Below, in pieces: positions 15,241 through 22,646 of a stretch of DNA of 22,646 nt (the stretch's first letter is position 1; every line of letters starts with the position of its first letter). Source of the DNA: Acetobacter sp. CAG:977 (lineage in GTDB: Bacteria; Pseudomonadota; Alphaproteobacteria; CAAGCB01; CAG-977); contig HF994931.1 of assembly GCA_000434295.1 (NCBI GenBank), positions 1-22,646 on the forward strand, written 5' to 3'. The position numbers and the translations under genes were made by a program. The notes below the pieces were generated by a model. The model saw only the letters and a list, made by a program, of their open reading frames with translations, searched no databases and was not told the origin of the DNA.

Positions 15241-16710
15241 ATGAGTTTTTGTATGAAATTAAAGCCGTTATATTCTTTTTTCCGCAGAATTTATTGGAAA
15301 ATCATTCTTTCCGAAAAATTTTTTGCCTACTCAGAAAAAAACAATTTTTTCACTGATAAAAAACAAAACGTCTTAATAGAGGCCGCCCAGGTTTCTTCAA
15401 GCACGAGAGTGATTAACGCTTTGCTTCAAAAAGGATACGACATTAACGAGGCCGACGATGAAGGGTACACGCCCATAATGCACGCCGCGACCCGCAACAA
15501 GTCCGTAAAAGTCCTTGAAACACTGCTTCAAAACGGAGCAGATCTCCACAAAACATCCCCCCAAGGCCTACCTCCTCTGATCATGGCCGCACATAAGAAC
15601 GCCAATCCGGATATTGTCGCGACACTGATCAGGTACGGCGCGAATCCCAACGTTAAATCCCAGGGGGGCGAAATGACGCCGATGATTGCCGTGCTTTTTA
15701 ATCCCTCTCCAAAAAAGGTCATTGCAAAGTTGATAGAAAACGGCGCGGATCCCAATATAACAGATATAGACGGAAATACGCCTTTAATAATTGCCATCGG
15801 GATTGATTTATTTTTTATCAGAATTTTGATTTTTATCAACAAAGCCCCAAACCTCGATCTCAATCTGCAAAACAACGCAGGACAATCTCCTTTGGCATTA
15901 GCTGTTTGCAATCCCTCTGAAGAAATGATGAAAATAACCAAAATTTTGATAAAACGCGGCGCTGACGTAAATGCCAAAAACAAAACCGACGGCTCCACGC
16001 CTCTGATGTGCGCAGTACGAAAGTTAAACGTTAACGCCGTAAAACTCCTGCTCAAAAAGGGAGCCGATGTTAACGCCGCCGATAAAGACGGAAAAACGCC
16101 CTTGATGCATGCGGTTTATGCGGCAGGCACAAGATTTTTCAGGACAGAGTACATCCCCCGCGACAATCCGCCCGGATATTCTCGAACATTCCGACAAGCG
16201 CTTAAAATCGCCCGGCTGTTAATCAAAAAAGGTGCGGATGTGAATAAAGCGCTCAACGACGGAAAAACGCCTTTGCTTGTAAGTGCCGCTATTCATCCTT
16301 ATCCTCACTTCATGAAACTGTTCATTAAACACGGAGCTGACGTTAATGCCAAAGACGATCTAGGCGAGACGGCATTATCTTTAATGTCCATGTTCTTTAA
16401 AAATCCGGATGTGGCAAAGCTGTTAATCAAGCACGGGGCAGACGTTCATGCTCGAAACAAGGGAGGCCGTACGCCTTTAATCTGCGCCTGCGTCGGTTTC
16501 GGCCACCCTAAGCCGTCGGTCATTAAATTGATGATCGCCAAAGGAGCCGACATAAATGCCAAAGACAACGACGGAAAAACCGCTCTTGAATATGTCAAAG
16601 ATGACTCTTGGGAATTGATTTATCCCAAAATATTAAAGGAATTAATAAGCCTTTTAACTCCGGCGGATTACCAAGTAATCCGGAAGCAGAACGAACAAAA
16701 AAAAGTTTAA
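15241..16710 (+). CDS. Ankyrin-repeat protein
   Basis: A 489-residue protein, mostly ankyrin repeats with the DGxTPLhhAh...LLhxxGADVNAxD consensus. About 12 units can be laid out from residue 40 to 475, including divergent caps at both ends. Unit 8 has an insert of about 23 residues (RFFRTEYIPRDNPPGYSRTF) between its helices, and unit 5 is hydrophobic and irregular (LFFIRILIFINKAPNLDLN). The first 40 residues are basic and aromatic without a clear signal peptide. Ankyrin repeats bind protein partners; no catalytic domain is attached. ATG 15241 has no ribosome site, and ATG 15253 is an alternative. A weak promoter, TTGTAA (15190-15195) with TACGAT at 17 bases, lies upstream. The gene ends overlapping the convergent gene by four bases (shared TTAA). 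Confidence 0.9.
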   Translation: MSFCMKLKPLYSFFRRIYWKIILSEKFFAYSEKNNFFTDKKQNVLIEAAQVSSSTRVINALLQKGYDINEADDEGYTPIMHAATRNKSVKVLETLLQNGADLHKTSPQGLPPLIMAAHKNANPDIVATLIRYGANPNVKSQGGEMTPMIAVLFNPSPKKVIAKLIENGADPNITDIDGNTPLIIAIGIDLFFIRILIFINKAPNLDLNLQNNAGQSPLALAVCNPSEEMMKITKILIKRGADVNAKNKTDGSTPLMCAVRKLNVNAVKLLLKKGADVNAADKDGKTPLMHAVYAAGTRFFRTEYIPRDNPPGYSRTFRQALKIARLLIKKGADVNKALNDGKTPLLVSAAIHPYPHFMKLFIKHGADVNAKDDLGETALSLMSMFFKNPDVAKLLIKHGADVHARNKGGRTPLICACVGFGHPKPSVIKLMIAKGADINAKDNDGKTALEYVKDDSWELIYPKILKELISLLTPADYQVIRKQNEQKKV

Positions 16711-17012
16711 AACTCCGTTTCTTTCCGCATCTTTTCAAGTTTTTGATTAAGCTCTGTAACCTTTGCGGAATATTTTTGTTTTATTCCTCCAAAACCGAAA
16801 CGGGCGTTCAAACGCGCTCTGAACAGATGGCAGTAAAGTTTCAAGCATTTCATAAAATTCGTTTTGTATAAAAGGGAGCGACTTAAAAAATTAAGCCCTG
16901 CGTAAGAGAACAATTTTTGTCCTGAAAATTCTGTTTTAAAGCGTTGGAAAGCCCTCTCCGACCCGCCGTAGGTCAATATCCATTTTTTAATAAATTTCTG
17001 TGCGTCTGGCAC
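16707..17012 (-). CDS. Small basic protein of unknown function, possible A9 frame break at its start
   Basis: A 101-residue frame opening with GTG (17010-17012) and ending in a stop that overlaps the ankyrin-gene stop. The protein is basic and aromatic (KKWILTYGGSERAFQRFKTE; LYKTNFMKCLKLYCHLFRAR), and its last 30 residues are a charged, helical, coiled-coil-like stretch. No family recognised. No ribosome site precedes the GTG. An ATG lies at 17037-17035, with a run of nine A (minus strand, 17022-17014) between it and the GTG. Dropping one A would join them as MKIPSKKNVPDAQKF. The gene may therefore begin at 17037 and be off in this copy, or the run may be miscounted. Reality as a gene is likely but unproven. 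Confidence 0.5.
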   Translation of the reverse strand: MPDAQKFIKKWILTYGGSERAFQRFKTEFSGQKLFSYAGLNFLSRSLLYKTNFMKCLKLYCHLFRARLNARFGFGGIKQKYSAKVTELNQKLEKMRKETEF

Positions 17013-17173
17013 ATTTTTTTTTCGACGGTATTTTCATGTTTTTATCTTTGAAAAACGAATTAACATATGACGTCATACCGACGAAGAAAGGTCCGCTACC
17101 GTATAATACGGGAAAGCAATTGTAATATGCGTCAACATAATACCAATCCGCCTCTTATACCGTTTTTTATTTT

Positions 17174-17201
17174 TTGACAAGCGGCGGGATAAAGATAAAA
17201 C
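17174..17201 (+). promoter_or_regulatory. Candidate promoter of rnhB
   Basis: A perfect TTGACA (17174-17179) is followed 16 bases later by TAAAAC (17196-17201), about 35 bases ahead of the rnhB start. Confidence 0.5.
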
Positions 17202-17235
17202 TTTAAAATCCGAACAATAAAACAGAGGTTCTTTT

Positions 17236-17901
17236 ATGCCCGATTTTTCCTTTGAACGCCGTTCTCTTCGTTTCCCTGCCGATTTGTTTTCCCCGAAGCC
17301 TCAAAACACTTCCGTCCTGATCGCCGGCATTGACGAAGCGGGCAGAGGTCCTTGGGCGGGGCCGGTCGTCGCAGGCGCCGTCATTTTTCCGAACTTGGAA
17401 ATATCGGACAGCCTTGCCACCAACCTAAACGATTCAAAACAGCTTTCCCGACGTAAACGCGAAGCATTGTTTGAAGAACTTCACGCTTCAAACGCCCTGA
17501 TCGGCACGGGAACGGCAAGCGTTGAAGAAATCGACAGCCTTAATATATTAAAAGCAACCTTTCTCGCGATGCGCCGCGCCGTCGAAGCTTTGCCCCTGCC
17601 CCCCGCTTTTGCACTGGTCGACGGGAACAAAGTCCCGCCCTTGCCCTGCCCCGCCGAAGCCGTCGTTAAGGGCGATGCGCTGTCTTTGTCAATCGCCGCC
17701 GCCTCCGTTATCGCAAAAGTAACCAGAGACCGCCTGATGTGCGATTTGGCAAAAGAATTTCCGTACTACGGATGGGAAGAAAACGCGGGATACGGGACAA
17801 AGACTCATCAAAACGGGTTAAAGTTGCACGGCATTTGCGCACACCATCGCAAAAGTTACGCTCCGATTCAAAGAATTATCGCCGAGTCGCAAAAAAATTA
17901 A
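17236..17901 (+). CDS. rnhB: Ribonuclease HII
   Basis: This enzyme cuts RNA in RNA-DNA hybrids, including single ribonucleotides built into DNA. The 221-residue length is normal. The signature GIDEAGRGPWAGPVVAGAV starts at 31, giving catalytic D33 and E34. LVDGN near 127-131 supplies the third acid, and KGDALSLSIAAASVIAKVTRDR, with the fourth acidic position, follows. The C-terminal GYGTKTHQNGLKLHGICAHHRKSY is the family's usual end. AGAGG lies about 8 bases before the ATG. It is followed after about 110 bases by ccrM, with no terminator seen between; some transcription may read through. Confidence 0.97.
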   Translation: MPDFSFERRSLRFPADLFSPKPQNTSVLIAGIDEAGRGPWAGPVVAGAVIFPNLEISDSLATNLNDSKQLSRRKREALFEELHASNALIGTGTASVEEIDSLNILKATFLAMRRAVEALPLPPAFALVDGNKVPPLPCPAEAVVKGDALSLSIAAASVIAKVTRDRLMCDLAKEFPYYGWEENAGYGTKTHQNGLKLHGICAHHRKSYAPIQRIIAESQKN

Positions 17902-17998
17902 CTTTTGACGATTCTGTTAATAATTTAATTACTTCTGAAGCCTATTCTGATTCCAGAACGGCGCGACACGACAGCGCATTTTTTGAGTCCAGAACGGC
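17884..17998. promoter_or_regulatory. GANTC cluster and direct repeats ahead of ccrM
   Basis: Four GANTC sites occur in about 105 bases: GAGTC 17884-17888, GATTC 17910-17914, GATTC 17949-17953 and GAGTC 17985-17989. The last two sit in direct repeats, GATTCCAGAACGGC (17949-17962) and GAGTCCAGAACGGC (17985-17998), 36 bases apart and identical except at the N. The second site abuts a TTGACG (17905-17910) that could be a -35. GANTC is the CcrM target, and GANTC sites near the Caulobacter ccrM promoter are known to affect its transcription, so methylation-dependent autoregulation is likely. Confidence 0.7.
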
Positions 17999-18012
17999 AT
18001 AAGAGGCTAATT

Positions 18013-19095
18013 ATGACATCTTTGAAAACGAACGTCATCCTTCCCGGCGACAGCATCGAACTGATGAATTCCCTGCCCGAAAAGTCGGTTAACATGATTT
18101 TTGCCGACCCTCCTTATAATCTTCAGCTGGGCGGCGAATTGTTGCGTCCCGACAATTCTTTGGTTGACGGCGTTGACGACGAATGGGATCATTTTTCCGA
18201 TTTTCACGCTTATGACGATTTTACCGTTGCCTGGCTGAAAGCTGCGCGCCGCGTTTTAAAAGACAACGGTACGCTTTGGGTAATCGGCTCTTACCACAAT
18301 ATTTTCCGCGTCGGCGCAACGTTGCAGGATTTGGGATTTTGGATTTTAAACGACATTGTGTGGACGAAAGCCAATCCGATGCCGAATTTCCGCGGCACGC
18401 GCTTTACAAACGCGCATGAAACGCTGATTTGGTGTTCCAAAGACCCGAAAGCAAAGTACACCTTTAACTACGAAGCCATGAAAGCCATCAATGAAGGTAC
18501 TCAGATGCGCAGCGATTGGTATTTGCCGATTTGCAACGGCAACGAACGTTTAAAAGGCGCCGACGGCAAAAAATTGCACCCCACGCAAAAACCCGAAGCG
18601 TTGCTGTATCGGATTATCATGTCTTCAACTCAACCCGGCGACATTATTCTTGATCCGTTTTTCGGCACGGGAACGACGGGAGCCGTTGCAAAAATGCTGG
18701 GACGCCAGTTTATCGGCATAGAACGCGACCCGACCTACATTGCCGGAGCAAAAGCCCGCATCGATGCCGTCAACCCCGTCACAAACATGGCTGATTTGCA
18801 ATTTACCTGCAAACGCCAGGAACCGCGCATTCCTTTCGGCGCCGTCCTTGAACACGGTCTGTTGCGTTCGGGAGACTGGCTGTTCGATTCAAAACAGCGT
18901 TTTGCCGCCAAAGTCCGTTCGGACGGAACATTGGCCGCCGAATCCATCACGGGTTCGATCCACAAAGTCGGCGCCATGCTTCAAGGTTTGCCCAGCTGTA
19001 ACGGTTGGACGTTCTGGCATTTTGAAAAACGCCACAATCTGGAAGTCATCGACACTTTGCGCCAACAGTTGCGAGCCCAGTTGTATGCGGCTTAA
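18013..19095 (+). CDS. ccrM: Cell-cycle DNA adenine methyltransferase (GANTC-specific)
   Basis: A 360-residue beta-class N6-adenine methyltransferase (Caulobacter CcrM is 358). The catalytic motif DPPY is at 32-35 in FADPPYNLQLGGEL. The AdoMet-binding motif comes late, near 213-232 (DPFFGTGTTGAVAKMLG), the order typical of this class. HPTQKPEALLYRIIMSSTQPGD lies between. The last 100 residues form the CcrM-type C-terminal domain (RSGDWLFDSKQRFAAKVRSDG; CNGWTFWHFEKR) needed for DNA recognition. It methylates GANTC sites behind the replication fork and times cell-cycle genes in Alphaproteobacteria. Start ATG 18013 has AGAGGC about 6 bases ahead; an in-frame ATG-equivalent at 17983 lies inside the upstream repeat. 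No cognate restriction enzyme is near, as expected for an orphan methylase. Confidence 0.96.
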   Translation: MTSLKTNVILPGDSIELMNSLPEKSVNMIFADPPYNLQLGGELLRPDNSLVDGVDDEWDHFSDFHAYDDFTVAWLKAARRVLKDNGTLWVIGSYHNIFRVGATLQDLGFWILNDIVWTKANPMPNFRGTRFTNAHETLIWCSKDPKAKYTFNYEAMKAINEGTQMRSDWYLPICNGNERLKGADGKKLHPTQKPEALLYRIIMSSTQPGDIILDPFFGTGTTGAVAKMLGRQFIGIERDPTYIAGAKARIDAVNPVTNMADLQFTCKRQEPRIPFGAVLEHGLLRSGDWLFDSKQRFAAKVRSDGTLAAESITGSIHKVGAMLQGLPSCNGWTFWHFEKRHNLEVIDTLRQQLRAQLYAA

Positions 19096-19118
19096 ACCGT
19101 TAAAAATCATAAAAAAGC

Positions 19119-19145
19119 AAAAGCCCCGAAATCGGGGCTTTTTTT
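19119..19145 (+). terminator. Terminator of ccrM
   Basis: aaaagccccga (19119-19129) and tcggggctttt (19132-19142) form a stem with a tight loop and a continuing T-run to 19145. Confidence 0.92.
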
Positions 19146-19181
19146 ATGCCTTGACTTCCGGTTCGGTAAAGACAAATATAA

Positions 19182-19196
19182 GAACATAACAAGAAC
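19182..19196 (+). promoter_or_regulatory. Putative LexA (SOS) box of the Y-family polymerase
   Basis: GAAC (19182-19185), seven bases, GAAC (19193-19196). GAAC-N7-GAAC (GTTC-N7-GTTC on the other strand) is the known alphaproteobacterial LexA target. It lies 17 bases before the start codon and overlaps the expected transcription start of a TTGACT (19151-19156) promoter, where a repressor would block. Confidence 0.7.
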
Positions 19197-19212
19197 ATTT
19201 AAGACGGTCGAA

Positions 19213-20370
19213 ATGAACAAACTCATTGCTCTGATTGATTGCGACAGCTTTTTTGTTTCGTGCGAACAGGCTGCCGATCCGAGTTTAAAGGGCTTGCCTG
19301 TCGTCGTGACGACGGGCGAACGCGGATGCATTGTTTCCCGTTCCAAAGAAGCCAAAGCGTTAGGCGTAAAGATGGGGGCTCCCGTTTTTATGGATCGCAG
19401 GGAGCATTCGGGAATAATATACATTTGTGCGCGGCATTCTTTTTATTCCGCCGTGTCAAAGCGCGTCATGGAAACGGTAAAAAAATTTTCTCCCGTTGTT
19501 GAAGTCTCTTCCATTGACGAAGCCTATATCGACCTGACGGGCACGGAACGACTTTATAAAGCCACGCCCGAGGAAATTGCCCGCCGTATTCGCGACGAAA
19601 TCAAATCAGAAACCGACATTCCCGTATCCGTGGGAATTTCTTTGACAAAGACGTTGGCGAAGCTTGCCTGTGACAAATCGAAATCATCGGGCGGCATTTT
19701 ATATATTAACGATTTTAATCGGCGTGAAATTCTAAAATCCGCACAGACGGAAGAAATTTGCGGCATCGGCAAAAGCGCGGCACGTTCATTAAAAATGATC
19801 GGGATTTTTTCGGCATATGAATTATTAAACGCCCCCGATACTTTATTAAGAAAGGCGGGCGGGAAGAACATTTTGGATTTAAAATACGAACTGTCGGGAA
19901 TTATGGCGTATCCGATCGAATATACGGAAAAGCCGCCGAAGTCGATACAAGACACGTCGGCTCTGCCTGATTTTACGCATCGCAAAGAAGATTTAAAGCA
20001 CGCTTTAAGAAGCCACGTTCACCGAGCCGCCCGACGGCTTCGCGGGCTTGGGGGATTTTGCAATGTTGCTGGGTTAATGCTTCGCACAAAAGAGTTTCGC
20101 GTATTTGAAAAGCGGACAAGGCTGAATTTCGGCACAAATTCGGAAGACGAGATTTTTTCGGCTTTATTATTGCTGTTAAACGAATTGTATGATGTTTGCC
20201 AAACGTACCGCAGCATCGGCGTTATGTTGGAAAGCCTGAGTTACGGCAACCAATCCGATCTGTTTCAAAACACGGTGTATCATGACAGCGCGCTTGACAA
20301 GGCTTTGGATGAAATCGAATCAAAGTACGGAAAAGGCGCAATCAAACGCGGCAACGATTTTTTATCATAG
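19213..20370 (+). CDS. Y-family translesion DNA polymerase (UmuC/DinB type)
   Basis: A 385-residue lesion-bypass polymerase. The first catalytic acidic motif is ALIDCDSFFVSCEQA, with D9 and D11; the second is SSIDEAYIDLTG near 100-111. GERGCIVSRSKEAKALGVKMGAPVF near 36-60 follows the UmuC pattern more than the DinB one. A little-finger domain follows (residues about 235-345). QSDLF at 347-351 fits the beta-clamp binding motif, and the C-terminal DKALDEIESKYGKGAIKRG resembles UmuC-type ends. The DUF4113 tail of UmuC is absent, and no umuD is adjacent. No strong ribosome site is visible (GACGG at distance 6). The upstream GAAC-N7-GAAC box suggests induction by DNA damage. Whether to call it DinB or UmuC needs a tree. 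Confidence 0.93.
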   Translation: MNKLIALIDCDSFFVSCEQAADPSLKGLPVVVTTGERGCIVSRSKEAKALGVKMGAPVFMDRREHSGIIYICARHSFYSAVSKRVMETVKKFSPVVEVSSIDEAYIDLTGTERLYKATPEEIARRIRDEIKSETDIPVSVGISLTKTLAKLACDKSKSSGGILYINDFNRREILKSAQTEEICGIGKSAARSLKMIGIFSAYELLNAPDTLLRKAGGKNILDLKYELSGIMAYPIEYTEKPPKSIQDTSALPDFTHRKEDLKHALRSHVHRAARRLRGLGGFCNVAGLMLRTKEFRVFEKRTRLNFGTNSEDEIFSALLLLLNELYDVCQTYRSIGVMLESLSYGNQSDLFQNTVYHDSALDKALDEIESKYGKGAIKRGNDFLS

Positions 20371-20403
20371 AAAGTATGTCACAAAAAGTTTAAAGAAATG
20401 GGA

Positions 20404-20432
20404 TGGACTAAGCAATTAAAGCCTGCTAGATT
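20404..20432 (+). promoter_or_regulatory. Candidate promoter of the cysteine-rich protein gene
   Basis: TGGACT (20404-20409) and TAGATT (20427-20432) are 17 bases apart, about 40 bases ahead of the start and of the strong GAAGGAG ribosome site (20459-20465). Confidence 0.45.
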
Positions 20433-20471
20433 AGATTATGAGTAGAAATACTTCATAAGAAGGAGCGCGCC

Positions 20472-22597
20472 ATGAGAAAAATGATAATCATTATGACATC
20501 GGCGATAATGTTGCCGATTTCTTCTTTTGCGATAGAACAGGTACCACCCCCCCCCTACTTTTAGATGATTCTGCATCATTTCAGATAGCAGAGACCTTCA
20601 AATTGGGGCAAGACGACAACGGATTAGCGTTAAAACCCAAAAAAGCAATGTTAAAAGACGATACGATTGAGGAATTTTGCAATCGTAATAAAGGTCTTTA
20701 TTATAATCCCGTAACGAAGAAATGCGAACAGATTAACTCGTGCGACCCCAATCCGTGTAACGGCAGCACGCCTGTTTGCGAAACGGTTGATTTTTCGGTT
20801 GATCCGAAAGGATATAAGTGTTTATGCAGCGACACGTCTTGCGGCAAAGGCAAGACATGTGTCGGCGGACAATGTATAAACTGTCAAAAAGGCGTGAACT
20901 GCAATTGCCCGTCGGGACAGGTATCCGACGGGAACGGCAGTTGTTATACGCCTGCGAACAAATGCGTTCCCCATAATCCGTGCCCCAGTTCTTTACCGAA
21001 TTGCTCGCCCATCGGCGAGACAGACTACAGCTGCAGTTGTACCTCTAATCCCAGATCTTGTCCGGACGGAACGAGATGTAGTGACAATAACATGGCGTGT
21101 AAAAACTGTCCTGCAGGGGACAGGAGTGACGACTGCGGCTGTTCCCAATACGGGAAGGAAGCGGACGGAAACGGCGGATGCCGTTGTCCGGGGATGAAAA
21201 TCAGCGACGGTTACGGCGGATGCAAATGTCCGACGGATTATGAATCTGACGGGACTTGGGGCGGGTGCAAGCTGATAGACCCGTGTATGAACGTTGACTG
21301 TCCAGATGCGAAGAGGTGTGAAGACGGTGAATGTGTGAACTGCAGTGCGGGTTCGGATTGCGGATGTTATGATGACGACGCGACGGCGAACGGCGACGGC
21401 GTTTGTGAACCTAACATTCACGAATGCGACCCCGGCAAGGAATACAACACTGATACGCGTTCATGCGAGAACTGTGCAGAGAATGCGGACTGCGGCTGTT
21501 TTGACCAGGGCGGATACGCCGACGGCAAAGGCGGGTGCAGAATCATTTGTGAGGACTGGGAATACTGGGACGGGTCAAAGTGTGCCCCTGCGGTCGGAGC
21601 ATGCGAAACATCTGACGACTGCACCAGCGGCAACTACTGTCTTGACCATTCCTGCAGACCAGGATGCGAAAGTGATGATGATTGCAAAAAAGGCTCCTCT
21701 GGAGCTTATTGTAAAGACAATGTTTGTACTTCTGGCTGTCTTACCGATAGCGATTGTTCATATTCTTATCAAAAATGTCAAGCTGGAGCTTGTATATCAC
21801 CATGCGATTCAAATCCATGTACGAATCCGAAGTATCCTAAATGCTATAACAGCTCACGAGGTTTTGACTGCGACTGTACATCTACATCATGCGGAGATGG
21901 ATATACCTGTAAAGTAACATCTACCCCTAATTTAACAGATCCGGGTGAATGTATCGTATCAACTGGATGCCAAAAAGACAGCGATTGTGCTTCTGGAGAA
22001 ACTTGTGTTTCTGGGAAATGTACCGCTGGAAAGAACCATTGCGATCCTAATCCATGTACGAATCCGAAGTATCCTAAATGCTATAACAGCTCACGAGGTT
22101 TTGACTGCGACTGCACATCTACATCATGTGGAGATGGATATATCTGTAAAACAACATCTACCCCCAATTTGACAGATCCTGGAGAATGCAAGGAATATGT
22201 TACAAATTGTACAGCCGACAAAGATTGTCTAGGTTCATATGAAAAATGCTATGACGGCGTTTGCAAAAAACCTTGTGATACGAATCCGTGTACAGATAGC
22301 CGATATCCTTCTTGCACCAACACTTCAAGTGGCTACATTTGTAAATGCACCTCATCTTCATGCGGTAGCGGTTACAAATGCGAAACGACATCTTCCGGAG
22401 TTTCGTATGACGAAAACTCACCAAACTCAGGCTTATGTAAAGTGTTACAGACCGAAACTTGCACAACGGACGAAAACTGTTCGGCGGAAAAGAAATGCCG
22501 CGACGGATATTGCATCTTCCGCGACACCTGTTCAAAAGACAGCGATTGCGCGTCTACAGAACGGTGCAGCGAAAACGGATATTGTGTTCTGAAATAA
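20472..22597 (+). CDS. Large secreted cysteine-rich EGF-like repeat protein, broken or switched at a C9 tract
   Basis: ATG 20472, six bases after GAAGGAG, opens a signal peptide (MRKMIIIMTSAIMLPISSFA). It reads into a C9 run at 20547-20555 and stops at TAG 20562-20564. The long body lies one base back and is open from the C run to 22597. One more C (or a -1 slip) would join EQVPPP to PLLLDDSASFQIAETFKLGQ and the rest, giving 708 residues. The body is packed with Cys: DPNPCxGSTPVC-type EGF-like units, Gly/Asp-rich short loops (DCGCxxxGxADGxGGC, about residues 150-350), and DKK/WAP-like DxDCxxGxxCxxGxC units. Two near-identical 79-residue blocks and a third diverged one occupy 21803-22430. The protein is likely exported and disulfide-rich; its partner is unknown. 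The genetic switch is inference; a sequencing miscount is the alternative. Confidence 0.8.
20547..20555 (+). repeat. Homopolymeric C9 tract (putative phase-variation tract)
   Basis: Nine C in a row, 75 bases into the gene and immediately after the signal peptide. Its length decides whether the signal peptide is in frame with the 660-residue body. With nine it is out of frame; ten (or seven) would be in frame. Confidence 0.75.
21803..22188 (+). repeat. Near-identical tandem repeat units in the cysteine-rich gene
   Basis: Units starting at about 21803 and 22040 (period 237 bases, 79 codons) share 65 identical bases (21812-21876 and 22049-22113) and near-identical flanks. Both encode CDxNPCTNPKYPKC, then GFDCDCTSTSCGDGY, then STPNLTDPGEC. 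A third, diverged copy follows from about 22273 (CDTNPCTDSRYPSC). Confidence 0.9.
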
Positions 22598-22616
22598 CCC
22601 GTAAACTTTCAAAAAA

Positions 22617-22646
22617 GCCGGCTCCCGATTTTTCTCGGGGGCCGGC
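22617..22646 (+). terminator. Terminator of the cysteine-rich protein gene, cut by the window end
   Basis: gccggctcccga (22617-22628) pairs with tcgggggccggc (22635-22646), 12 bp with one G.U. The expected T-run lies beyond the window. Confidence 0.8.

Noticed and set aside
17066..17077. Perfect palindrome TATGACGTCATA as an operator
   Set aside because: It lies between divergent genes but not at a convincing promoter, and a single 12-bp palindrome in AT-rich DNA is weak evidence.
17898..17935. CtrA-like box ahead of ccrM
   Set aside because: Three TTAA half-sites are present, but none are seven bases apart as in TTAA-N7-TTAA; spacings are 15 and 4.
1..22646. tRNA, rRNA, CRISPR arrays, insertion sequences, prophage or attachment sites
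   Set aside because: No cloverleaf, spaced direct-repeat array, transposase or integrase was seen in either strand by reading; the only direct repeats are those at ccrM and in the cysteine-rich gene.

Overview
The window looks like a stretch of chromosome from an alphaproteobacterium, probably host-associated and anaerobic or microaerophilic. The evidence for the class is a CcrM-type GANTC methyltransferase with GANTC sites in its own upstream region, an SOS-type operator of the alphaproteobacterial form GAAC-N7-GAAC, and a trp leader peptide with three tandem Trp codons right at a predicted transcription start. Flagellar MotA and MotB show motility. A single-chain pyruvate:ferredoxin oxidoreductase shows oxygen-independent pyruvate metabolism. 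Ankyrin-repeat, MIF-like and cysteine-rich secreted proteins suggest life close to eukaryotic cells. The lineage is inferred from these traits and was not tested by any search.

Layout: 121-1013 (+) is an unknown protein whose best start is separated from its body by an A7 frameshift. 1092-3809 (-) is trpB, then a YqaA/DedA-family membrane protein, then gluQ. trpB is preceded (3884-4033) by a complete attenuator: promoter, leader peptide ending in WWWRP, and terminator. 4116-4547 (+) is a small exported lysine-rich protein. 4574-6101 (-) holds a MIF-like tautomerase, a lipoprotein and a histidine phosphatase. 6247-6507 (+) is a small membrane protein. 6538-8306 (-) is motA-motB. 8420-9841 (+) is tldD. 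9893-11133 (-) holds two exported proteins of unknown function. 11340-14903 (-) is nifJ, with a structured leader that includes a terminator-like hairpin. 15241-16710 (+) is a 12-unit ankyrin-repeat protein, converging on a small unknown gene (16707-17012, -). 17236-20370 (+) is rnhB, ccrM and a Y-family DNA polymerase. 20472-22597 (+) is a large secreted cysteine-rich EGF-like protein whose signal peptide is separated from its body by a C9 tract.

Most genes are single units or short operons closed by strong intrinsic terminators, several of them shared between convergent genes. The most notable points are: (1) the trp attenuator, placed on trpB and apparently read from a leaderless start; (2) the C9 tract immediately after a signal peptide, which looks like a phase-variation switch for a repetitive secreted protein; (3) two further homopolymer-linked frame breaks at gene starts (A7 and A9); (4) GANTC-bearing repeats ahead of ccrM; (5) an SOS box on the Y-family polymerase; (6) a possible attenuator in front of nifJ. 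No tRNA, rRNA, insertion sequence or CRISPR array was seen.
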